The notes under the pieces: generated by a model
The model's input: the letters and a program-made list of their open reading frames with translations, nothing else
Database searches by the model: none
What the model was told of the DNA's origin: nothing
Translations under genes and position numbers: made by a program
Shown: piece after piece, positions 35,808-46,604 of the stretch
Layout: each line of letters opens with the position of its first letter
How positions within the stretch are numbered: the stretch's first letter is position 1
From: Daucus carota subsp. sativus
Lineage: Eukaryota > Streptophyta > Magnoliopsida > Apiales > Apiaceae
NCBI RefSeq assembly: GCF_001625215.2
Contig: NC_030384.2
Coordinates: forward strand, 46,038,390-46,102,389
Direction: 5' to 3'
Length of the DNA stretch: 64,000 bases

Positions 35808-35996
35808 GGGTTTGTGCAATGTGTGTCCATGGGCACATGTTAAGCACCAAATTTTATAAGTTTGGTGGATTTTGATTGGCGTGGTCGAATTTGCAGGAGG
35901 GTCCACCATTATAAAAAAGTAGTAGTCAATCAAAATCAACCAAACTTATGAATTTTGGTGCTTAACAGTGCCCATGGGCACACACTAGAAAAACCG
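35808..35996 (+). mobile_element. Short Mutator-like MITE, copy C (189 bp)
   Basis: It starts GGGTTTGTGCAATGTGTGTCC and ends GGGCACACACTAGAAAAACCG, with exact 9-base flanks AACATATAT (35799-35807 and 35997-36005). The interior carries arms around TAAGCACCAAATTTTATAAG and its complement. It is the same family as 15047-15233 and 27979-28171. Confidence 0.9.
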
Positions 35997-36498
35997 AACA
36001 TATATAAATAAATTTTCTCATAAATGTTAAAAGAATAATTATACTATTATTTAATAAAATAAGTTTCTTTTATCCATTTTTTAAATAAGTAAGCTCTATT
36101 ATATAGGAAAAAAAACCCACCACCTTTTATACTCATAGGTGAGATTTTAGTAATCTTTGTTCGGCCCAAAACAAATCTTAACAATACTCCATCCAGCAGC
36201 CAGCAGGGAGCGCAGATTTGAGGCCTCTAGCCACCCTCCTCCTCGGTCAGCCCCAAAACGCCAACCACTGGACCCAAGCCCATCACCATCCAGGGTCAGA
36301 CCACGAAACTCTTCTTCTTACCAACTCTAAGTTTACGTAAACGCATTTCGAGATTTCATAATTTTAAAATTTAAATTTTAAATTTTTTTCAGAATTTTTT
36401 TTAAAAATATATATATAATGTAAGTATATTTTATAGGAGACTTAAAATACGTGTCAAAGTAAAGAACCTGGTAGGACGGAGGGGTACAATTTAACTTA

Positions 36499-37051
36499 GG
36501 GTTAATTATCAAGTTGGTCACTGAAGTGGGCTTAATGTATCAAGTTGGTCACTGAACTCAAAACGGTATCAAGATGGTCACTGAAGTGGTCATAAATATC
36601 AAACAAGTATCTTGAAATATGAGTTCAAGCACTAAAAATATTATTTATAAAGTTTTACACATTATTTTTGAATGTTACCAAAACCAAGTAAAAGGTTATG
36701 ACTTCTAATATTTATGACAAAAAATTTAGATTTTATCAAGTTTATTTATTATTTATATTTTATTATATAGTTATTTCTTTGTTTTAATTAAAAATAAATA
36801 ATAAATAAATTTGATAAAATCTAAATTTTTTGTCATAAATATTAGAAGTCATAACATTTTACTTGATTTTGGTAACATTTAAAAATAATATGTAAAACTT
36901 TATAAATAATATTTTTAGTGCTTGAACTCATATTTCAAGATACTTGTTTGATATTTATGACCACTTCAGTGACCATCTTGATACCGTTTTGAGTTCAGTT
37001 ACCAACTTGATACATTAAGCCCACTTCAGTGACCAACTTGATAATTAACCC
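36499..37051 (+). mobile_element. Long, nearly perfect fold-back element (553 bp)
   Basis: GGGTTAATTATCAAGTTGGTC on the left is mirrored by GACCAACTTGATAATTAACCC (reverse complement) on the right, and the pairing continues with few mismatches to a short centre near 36775. The direct repeat TTTAACTTA flanks it (36490-36498 and 37053-37061, one extra G on the right). Each arm begins with three spaced copies of a CAAG(T/A)TGGTCACTGAA motif. The 9-base duplication suggests a Mutator-type MITE. A transcript would form a long hairpin. Confidence 0.88.
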
Positions 37052-37061
37052 GTTTAACTTA

Positions 37062-39346
37062 TTTGATTAAATTTGACCACATTCAAACATTCAACATATA
37101 TAAAAAAAGGGAAAAGTAAGAGCTCGCCATGTAGCACGTTAGTAATTTGATATTTAAAATTGCTTCCATTTTGCAGCGTGAAAAGAACAGCTTTTGGTGC
37201 AGCAGTATGGGTTGGAATTCTCTCGACTGGTTTAAGCACCTTCTTAAGTTGTTGTGGCCTTGACTGCACATATGTGGGTGGTGTGCATAACTGTGCACTT
37301 ACTAAAATACACATTGCTTTCAATGCAGGTTCTGTAGTTTTTGACAATCTGTCTCCTCGATTCATTTCTGTACGTGCACCTTTTCAAACTTATTGCTTGT
37401 CATTCATTTAAGTATCCTGTTTTTTTGTTTTTTAACGTGCATAACTAATCTCTGATTAATTCATTCGTTTGAGTTAAAAATGTTGTTCAAAAAAAATTAT
37501 TTTTAAATTTATTAAACATACTTCACATGTTTTTCAACAAAGTTATTATAGTCTGCAAAACAATGTCCAATGAGGCATAATTCACTCGTTTACGAAGCGA
37601 ACTTGTAGAATGACAACATATTTCAATCCTCCCCATCAACAACCGAAGGGTCAGATGCGGGATCAGATTTCCCTAGATCACAGCCCCAGCTTCGGCTAAT
37701 ATTTGAAATTTACTAGATAAACAAGTCATTTTTTTATATCGAAAATCAGTTGAAATTTGATTTTGAACTCCAGACGAACATCTACAATTTCATGATTATT
37801 TGTTCAGCTTCATCGATTTTGAATGCCTGATTCCTCCATTATGAAGGGTACTACGAGCTCGTAATATTTCTAAACATCACAGTAACAAGACACGTAGAGA
37901 CCAGAGAGGTACACGACCCAATTAAAAACCGGCAAAAATTCATGATTATACCTGATTAAAAAATTCTCATCCCCCACAAGAACAAAAAAATTACAGGAAA
38001 TATACTAACTTCAAAAAAAAAATGTTCTTATCCCCACAATTTGAACTTCCCAGCCTGCCCGGTCACCAATTCAGTGAAAAGGAAAAGATAAAAAGAGGCT
38101 ATCCAGAGTCCCAGACCCAGAGGTTAATATCAGCAGCTAAAATTATACAGGAGCGTACATATTCCTTATGTTTTACTACTGCACAACGGTATTGACACTG
38201 GGGTTGACAATAACAAAAGTTTGCAGATTTGACACGGCAGAAAAGGACTACTATGTTTTTCAAGGCACAAGAAGCCGATGTATTGATTACTCCAAATTGT
38301 TAGTATTTGGAAAACGACATGGCGAGCAATTAATTTTGGTTGCAAGTAAAACAACCAAGAGTCCACTTGTGTGTACATTTTCATAATTTAATTCATTTGA
38401 CTCTTATTATTTGGATCTGGTTCGACCTTTTTTTGCAGTGTATCAACCAACAATTCCGGTTGGCCTTCCACACTCATAAAGAAAAGACCAACCTCACCCT
38501 TTCATTTTCGGAGCAAATATATTTAACTTGAAAAAACGAAGGATATGCAGGTCATTTTAACAATCCTTTCAGTGTTGCAGAATCAATAGCTATTGTTCTT
38601 AGCTCAAGAACATGTCTTTCAGTGATACACATGCTTATGACAAGGATGATTTACTTTTATAATCACTTTGTTAGTTTATAATGATCTTGGTGCGCCCAAA
38701 AAACATGCTGCTTTTCACATATCATGATAATCGACATGCTCATGCCCCATACGATTCTTTATTTTCGATATGTAAAGTCCTCTTTAGGAGGGCACTGAAC
38801 TACAAGTAACGAATATACCCTTAAACAAACAAGAAGAGAAAATGAGTAACTTCCCTTTCTGTCCATTACCAGTTCGGCTTCTCAACTACGATATTTATTT
38901 GTTACTATGAATTATGCAGATATATCAGTCATGAATATCGCACACATGCGGACACTAGTCTCTTATTACCAGAATAAGAGATCTTCGCTGGTCTAAAGTT
39001 TTACGAGGAACTACACTACTCATCATGTTGATACAACAAACAAGACCTCCATTGATCAATGAGAAGATAACTTTCTCCGAATAAAAACCAGATTTTCCAT
39101 CATACGGAGAAATGACATTGTTATTATAAAAAACAAATGAAAAAAAAGACATACTGATAGAGGTTCCACTGCAGAATATATATGTACAATGTAATTTGCT
39201 TCATATAAAACTCATTACATGGTCATAAAACAAAACCATATACTGATATCCTATGTTTTCACTAATAATTTATATAAAAAAATCCCAAACAAAATAAGGA
39301 AGAACAGAAGAAAATAAACCAAGAGCCAGAAGACAAAAGAAAGACT
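37062..39346. other. Intergenic region, no gene recognised
   Basis: Small open frames at 37160-37411 and 38168-38386 have no domain I know. The end nearest 39346 should contain the 3' untranslated region of the DUF868 gene on the minus strand. Confidence 0.35.
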
Positions 39347-40252
39347 CTAGTCAGGATTCTTACAGGCAGATATGACTAAGGAGAAGCCAGGTTTTTCATG
39401 TTCATTCTGCTCCAGCTTTTTCTCTTCCAACCACAACCTGCTATCCAATCCACTCCTCGGCCTAAACATGAATATCGCATACCCAGATTTGGGATTGAAG
39501 AACCAATCATGAACATCCCACATCATATCTACTAAACAACCATCGATAAATATGATTTGATTACCACGAAAATTCCATCTTAATCTTTTTACCTGAACCA
39601 CATTTTTATTATCGATGCAAACAGAGAGTACTGAATTTTTCTCTCCCTTTTCTTGCACAAGGCACTTGATCAAAATGTCATGACTCGTCCCAGTATCGAA
39701 GAATTGAGCCTTGGTTGAATACACTGCACCGCCTGAGAAATGTTCGCTTCGTGATACTAATGAAAACTTGGAAACAGGCACTTTGCACATGAGTTTCCTC
39801 ACTTCTGGCTCTTCCTCCATGTCTCCAAGAAGTAAACTCAGCTCAAAGTTAACAAGAACCGCAATATAAAACCCCCTGACCGGCTCCAAGCCATTATCAT
39901 ACTTAGCAGAAGAAAGATCCCAAAAGACTTCAACCTTAGAATTGGCTGATTCCAAGCTTTTTGTGCCTTTGATCTTATGCAAATACAACCGTCTCGTACT
40001 AAATTTAAACGGACACGACGGGTCCTCGATGAGAGTCATCGTGAACCCCTGGTCCATGAGGCTGCTGCACCATGTAACCGTGATCAAGAGCTGGTCCTCT
40101 GAACAGAGCTTAACTCTGTACATACACGTAACCGCATCTTGTACCGAAGGGATCAAATTTGGCGAAAAGATAGGCTGATTTGATGGTCCAGAACAATACG
40201 AATCTGAAACCTTGATCGCATGTTCACTATAACAAGTTGCTATGTTTCTCAT
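39347..40252 (-). CDS. DUF868 family protein (single exon, 301 aa)
   Basis: The frame starts at ATG 40252 (MRNIATCYSEHAIKVSDSYC), the conserved beginning of plant DUF868 proteins; eight in-frame codons upstream lack an ATG. Conserved blocks visible are GPSNQP, AVTCMYRVKL, VTWCSS, FWDLSSAKYDNG, EPVRGFYIAVLVN, VDMMWDVHDWFF and GYAIFMFRPRSG. The length of about 300 residues and the lack of introns match the family. Its biochemical function is unknown to me; it has no signal peptide or membrane segment. The frame is intact. Upstream, the Stowaway and Tourist elements begin more than 1.5 kb away, so the immediate promoter seems undisturbed. Confidence 0.92.
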   Translation of the reverse strand: MRNIATCYSEHAIKVSDSYCSGPSNQPIFSPNLIPSVQDAVTCMYRVKLCSEDQLLITVTWCSSLMDQGFTMTLIEDPSCPFKFSTRRLYLHKIKGTKSLESANSKVEVFWDLSSAKYDNGLEPVRGFYIAVLVNFELSLLLGDMEEEPEVRKLMCKVPVSKFSLVSRSEHFSGGAVYSTKAQFFDTGTSHDILIKCLVQEKGEKNSVLSVCIDNKNVVQVKRLRWNFRGNQIIFIDGCLVDMMWDVHDWFFNPKSGYAIFMFRPRSGLDSRLWLEEKKLEQNEHEKPGFSLVISACKNPD

Positions 40253-41819
40253 CTTTCCAAGAAAACAATAAAACACACCTTTCGGTTTTCACTTATAAAG
40301 ATCCTAAATATCTCAAACTCAAACTGACACTAAAAGTACAACATAAAATTTCAGACACAGAGAGAAACTAGAGAAGGGTTTATTATTATGCCTTGCCTTG
40401 TGTAGAAGAAATCGGAGGCGTTGAAGATTATAAAAGACCGCTTCTGCGCCCCTGGAATATAAATTTATGAATCCCCGTTTGTCCTCTCATCTATTAAAGC
40501 ACATATGTAACTGCCTAACAAAGATTAATGGCTAACTAATAAGCAATTAATAAGATTTGCAGCTTCTTAAACAAATATTATTAGTAGGAAGATAGCAAGA
40601 ACAAGGGAGAGCCATGGTTTTAAGATTTAAATACTAACCAACATACATAAATAAATTAAAAAAATGAGTAGTACATTTTTGAGTGACAGACTGACAGTTC
40701 ATGCCGTATGGTTATATATAATAGTATGCACAGAAAGATAGTGATGTTGTATAAATATAATACAGTTTGACTTTCTGACAAATGGTTAATCAAAAGGAGT
40801 GGTTTAATTGAGCTTATGTAAGAAGAGCTTGTATAAAATGAGAGATGGGAGCATGATTTTTAGGTGATAAAGGGGAGGAGAGAGTGAGATTTGGTTTAGA
40901 GTTGGTGATTAATGTAATAAGGTGTGTGGTAATGAAAGGGTTAGATTAGTTAAACAAGAATGATAGATATAGCCAAACAAGGAGTATCTGAAGGGTGCTT
41001 TTCTGGAACATGTGCATAGAGGGGTGATGGATAATCTGATTGTGAAGTTGGGCCCAAATGTATTAAACATTAGGCAAGACATCTACCAACTGCAACCAAA
41101 GGCTGCCCATCCGCTTCTTTTTCTTTTTTCCTAAAATAACGTATAAGGCAATTATTTTTATAAACTAAAGTCATAGAAATCAAAAATCGGAACTCCCCAA
41201 TTCAAGATTCATGAGGATAAGTCAGGAATTTTTAATCGAAATGGAATGTAATCGATAAATTGTTGAGATTTGTTTAAAAAATTAATCGGAAATTTTTTAA
41301 TATTGAACACCAATATTAATACTGAACCCGGTATTTCAGAGAAATTTCTAGGAAAAGAAAAATATTAAAAAAAACTCAGAGATGAAGAAGGTGCTAGATT
41401 TTCATTCTTTTCATGTTCGACCGTTACAGCTAAATTTGAGTTGAAGAAATTACCTGAACCAGGCAGCCAAAACACGGTGAAAATCAAACATCAATACACA
41501 GCTAGCAGCATACTCATCCTGGCATTCAGTCCCCAAAATTCTCTCTAATCTTTTGTGTCGAATTGCAAAGTCTTCTATTCAAGTGATTCGGAATGATATT
41601 CCTTGATTAATTGCCCATATATTCTAGAACTCACCCAATTTTCAAACAGCAACAGAAACCTCTTCACCCGATAATTATTATGACTAAGAATCTGCTTGAT
41701 TTGGAATGTAATACTTATTACTTTGTAAACGATTAGGATCCAGTTGATTTACCAATTAAATCTCAAATTCATATATTGAATTATATCCGATTAAAATTTT
41801 ATGTATAAATTATTGGTAA

Positions 41820-42188
41820 GAGCATCTCCAACCATTGGTGAGTTGGCATACTATAAATAAAAAAAATTAGCCAACAGCTCGAAAAACTCATACTCCAACC
41901 ATATGGTCTATAAATTTAGCCAACCTCCTATGTATGGTTAAATTTGTCAAACCTCTACAGATTTGTAAGAAATATGTAAAAAGATTGCACATCATTTATT
42001 ACTATATTGAACTAATATATTCTATTTTAACAATCTAAAATATCAATAACATATGATTTTTAAATTATATCCAACCAATATAGCCAATACCATTGAAGCA
42101 AAATGTCTTACAGGTTCAGCAAATTTTACATAATGTCTTGCAGGTTCCATTTAGCCAACGATTATAGTCAACGCCGTTAGAGATGCTC
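41820..42188 (+). mobile_element. Tourist-like MITE (369 bp)
   Basis: It starts GAGCATCTCCAACCATTGG, ends GTTAGAGATGCTC and has TAA on both sides (41817-41819 and 42189-42191). The interior is AT-rich with no coding capacity. Confidence 0.88.
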
Positions 42189-43567
42189 TAATGCTACATA
42201 ACCCAAAACTTTTTATCAAATGATATGTGGAAAATTCTGATTGGGTGATTGATGTATATACGGGTGGGTCTCATAAAATACAGCCATTCAGACTTTGACA
42301 CGTCATTTGGGGAAAAAAATTTGAATTAATTTTTGGGATATCTAGCATTTCCCATAAATTATATCTTTATAAATTCATAATCTCAAATTTAAGAATATTC
42401 TTTATAAATAGTTGTTTCATTTTGGAATTGATTGTTTTTAATCTATGAATTTTAATGGAATGCATTCGATTGAAATTTCAATAGATTGTTTTTTATCTAT
42501 GAATATTAACGGATTATATGTGATTTTGATATTTTACGATTTCCTGATAAAACGTTATAGAGTTGATTTTCTATGATATAAGCATAATGTTTCAAAATCT
42601 CATAGATTTTGATGGTATTTCAAAAAATTTAAAATACACCAGAAATTCTCACAAAATCCATCATTTTATAAAATCCAAAAAAAGTCATCAGCATTCGAAT
42701 ACCATCCCAACAGATCTTAATAGATTTTAAACAATCCCAATTGAATATCATCGAATTTTTAAGCACAATTTAAAATCCTGATTAAATGCCATCAGATTTT
42801 GTAATATAATATAATATTTCAATAAAAACTCTAATATTTTAATGAATTTTATCAATAAAAAATTTCTCAAAATTCCCAATCAAATACACTCCGTTTTAGT
42901 TTTCCCGAGAGTACCTTTATCACCGTTATTTAGAATTTAGTCCAAATTATCTGTCAAAAAAAAAAGAATTTAGTCCAAGTTAATGCAAGGCTTTCAGCAT
43001 ATGAAAGGCAGCGATATTCTAGAAGCTGTCTACATGCAAATTATTATTCTTTTTTCTTAATAAGCACATTAAATATTACGAAATCTCGAAACACATGTAA
43101 CACAAATTTCACCCATAGATAAAATAAGAAATTTGTCTTAATTTAGACAACTCGCTATCACGTTTATTAACATCCAAATCCATATCTCATGTGCAAATTG
43201 TGTTGGCCTACATCAAAATTTGTAGGGTTTATTTTAAGATTCTAATATCAGGTTATTTTATTCTACCCGTGAAAGCGAAAACCAAAAGCCTCCCTCCCCT
43301 AGGCACGCCCAGAGTAAAGTTATTTCACGGTGATAATAACGGCTACTGTAGTATTGTCGATCATATGTTTGTTGCCGTTTTGATTTTTCTTCACAACTAC
43401 AAGTGACAAGGTATATTATTATTCATGGAGAATGCAATATTAATGTGTTATTTTTAGCATATAAAAGTCATATAAAGAGTGCTTTTGAAGGTGGCTTTGC
43501 ATATGCTCAGTAAAGGCGGTTAGATCGTTACAGAATTACAGTTAGTTTTTATTTTTAATAAATAGTA

Positions 43568-43762
43568 CTCCCTCTGTCTCTCCCATTTTTTTACGTTATT
43601 TTTTGGCATTTTTTTTCACACTCATTTAAAGTATAGTTTCATAATATATTTTTAACTTTTTTTCTCTGAATAAAAGTTAAAAAAGTTATCAAACTATATT
43701 TTAAAAGAGCCTCAAAATGCGTGCAAACAGTGTATGTAAACTACTCGGAAGGACGGAGGGAG
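43568..43762 (+). mobile_element. Stowaway-like MITE, short subfamily (195 bp)
   Basis: It starts CTCCCTCTGTCTCTCCCA, ends GGAAGGACGGAGGGAG, and has TA on both sides (43566-43567 and 43763-43764). Its interior differs from the other Stowaway copies here. Confidence 0.88.
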
Positions 43763-44136
43763 TAATATGGAGCGCTATAAAAAATCAATGCTAGATATAC
43801 AGAAAGATGGGTCTGGGATCACATTCACAAAGTACTCTGCTCTGAGCTTAGTTACAATCTTAACTGTTGGTCTGTTGCGGTAAAAGTTTATATGTCGAGA
43901 TCGGGAATCAAAACTAATCGATTGACATTCGAGATTTATTGAAAGTTTATAGGAGATTTTTCGATAAGTTAGGAATATTTAATCAAATCGGAGTGTAATT
44001 AATATGTCGGCAAAATAGATTTTAAAAATTAGTAGAAGATTTTAAATAAAACGGAATTTTCAAAACACTGCACTGGACAGAAATAACACGCTAACTTGAA
44101 TATCTCATTACCCTCTGTGAATTCTCAATACTTCTA

Positions 44137-44523
44137 GAGCATCTACAGCAGATTAACTATATGAAATCCTAAGTTATTATTTTAAGGAATATGCACAAAA
44201 ATTCACTCCAGCAGAATCCTCATTCCCTGAATGTTAGGATCCAATTTCCATTCCTCACAATGGTAGGGAATCCCCAACCCATTCCTCATTTCATTTTTAA
44301 TGATTAAACATTCAACTCTCACTTTTTGCACACTCTTCCCCACATATTTTTTGTTATCTCTTTGTTAAAAGAATTTGAATTTAATATTATAATAATAATA
44401 ATGAAGACAAATAGGGATCATTGTCGGAGTTGTCAATCAATATAGGGTCCCTATTATTTAGTAGAATTTGAATTGTTTATTATATATTTAGGAAACCTCA
44501 TTAGGACACTGCTGGAGATGCTC
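44137..44523 (+). mobile_element. Tourist-like MITE (387 bp)
   Basis: It starts GAGCATCTACAGCAG and ends CTGCTGGAGATGCTC. The flanks are CTA on the left and TTA on the right, a TWA-type site with one change. The interior includes GTAGGGAATCCCC and related short inverted blocks. Confidence 0.8.
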
Positions 44524-46604
44524 TTAGTTCTATTACTACTGAAATAAAAGATGCATGCAGAGAAGTAATAACTACTGTAGTATATTAGCTCAATCGCTTT
44601 TGTCTGACGATCACATTCTTACATCTGGTATCTGCAGAGAAATCAATTGCATAATCAACTTGTTATTTAATAACTATATCCAAAGCTCAAAGTTTTGGGA
44701 TCAGTCTTAAAGTACTTGCTGATCATTTTTCCCACAACTTATACATAAAATATTTGTGTGACAGTTAACTGTATTTTAAAACCAGCATGCCAGCATGAGA
44801 TCTCCAGGTACTTCTGAATTTTCAATTCACATACATTTCATATAAACAATACCTTGGTAATCAAAGTGTTTTATTTTTAAAAAAATATATGAATCTGGGG
44901 GCGAAAACTTAGGAGGCCTTTTAAAGTTGTCGAAACTTGAAAATATCAGTTGAATACGACCATAAAGATCTTGTCTGCAATTATAGAGAAGGCTGAGTGC
45001 AATCGAAGGTTGCAGACTTGCAGTGGATCTAATCAAAAGCTCTTATGCAGAAACAAGTGAGAAAATCATTATGTATGTTCATGGCCAGGGAGAGCATTCG
45101 AACTAGCCATTTTCTATGGATTCTGTATGACGTTACCAGAATAATCATACATCGAGTATCAACTATCTAGTAAACAATTGTAACAATGAAGGTGAACACG
45201 GTACAGGATAATGGCCATACACTGTTATTGTGGAAGTAATAAGAATTGAAGTAGTTTTGTGGAATTTTATGTTTTTCCAAAGAAATGTTCTAGTTTATTA
45301 TTATTATTTTGTTGAAGGTCAATAAGTGACTATGATTAGGATAGCAGGCGCCAGGCATGGATAAAGAGCAATGTGACTGGACCATATAATAGACTTGCAA
45401 AACAACTTCCAATGATTTACCCCGTTAGGACCCTTGGTTTTGCATTGAAATGTAGACACTAAGTTACCGGCTCCTCCTCTCACTCGAATGCTTATTCGTT
45501 ACTGCCATGATACCACGTTAAGTTATCAGCTCGTTATCAACCCTCCCACAGGCCACAGCCAAATGAGAGGTCATCCGTTATGATACCACTGCCATGTGTA
45601 TTCTGATTATTTGTTATTAGTAAACTACACGAAAGCGTGCAATGTTCATGTTGTTTGAGATTTTCTGATCATATAAGAATGCAGCGTTTTAAACAAGTCT
45701 ATCACTATCTCAGTTGATATAAGTTATCATTTTAATTTGTTGATTAAACTTGGGCAACGTTTTCCTCAACCCATCAGGCAAAAGCTTATTTCATTTTGTT
45801 TAACTTCTCAAGATTTGGTCTCATTGCATCTATTAGTCAACACATCAACCAAAACAAAACTGCAGGATTAAAAGAAAAAAACCCCAAAAGCAATCAAAGA
45901 AAATTATGAGCAGACAAATTTTCTCTAACCAGCTCATAGTCTGAGTCCCATATGCCATAGAACATATGCTTGCCATATAATCGATGTCGAATCTGTACCA
46001 ACTTGTACCCTGTATAATACCCACATATTAAAACCCTTTAATTGAACACATCTATCTGTTTCGCCAAACAGGCAATTTTAACAACTGATCTCATTTCGGC
46101 CCTCAATCTAAAGACACAGAAACGGAAAGAAAGTATCTTTAAGTTACAAGTTGATATTGAATTCAGCTTAGAATAATTCCATCTAATAAAGTGGAAAAGT
46201 ATGGTTTTTATTATGATTTGGTAGTTGGTTTTGCAACGGTTTGTCCAGTATGATGAGATGCACATGCAGCTCTCAACAACTATCTATCTATATAATAAAT
46301 CCTGAATCCTATTCCCAGCTTTTTTACACCCCCTACCCTAAAACTTCAATACAAATTACAACTTATGCCATTCGTTTCAGACCACTAACATTTTATTACC
46401 AGCCAAGCTTAATTAATGCTCCCCCAGTACTTTATTTGTCCTCATGCTTCTTTCCCACTTCTTTTGCTTCATGTCTGTGCATAATTATATTCAATTTAAC
46501 TAAAATTCCTCAAATGGCAGGACATTGAGCTGCTGCATATTCAAGTCCATTTTGTTTTTAGCTCAACTACGTCGCTGTGTTGCTTACCAATCCTGAGTCA
46601 AGCC

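Larger units (their letters stand above)
40253..46282. other. Intergenic region between the DUF868 gene and the Helitron
   Basis: No gene is recognised in 6 kb. It contains two Tourist-like and one Stowaway-like MITE, listed separately. The block at 42360-42890 has diverged inverted motifs of the AATCTATGAATTTTAATGG kind and is probably a further old element. The stretch 41160-41330 has scattered ATCGAT-type motifs like the degenerate hAT-like repeats. Confidence 0.35.

Noticed and set aside
46241..46528. 95-codon ORF spanning the proposed Helitron 5' end
   Set aside because: It is not similar to any Helitron protein and crosses the presumed boundary; it is probably chance.
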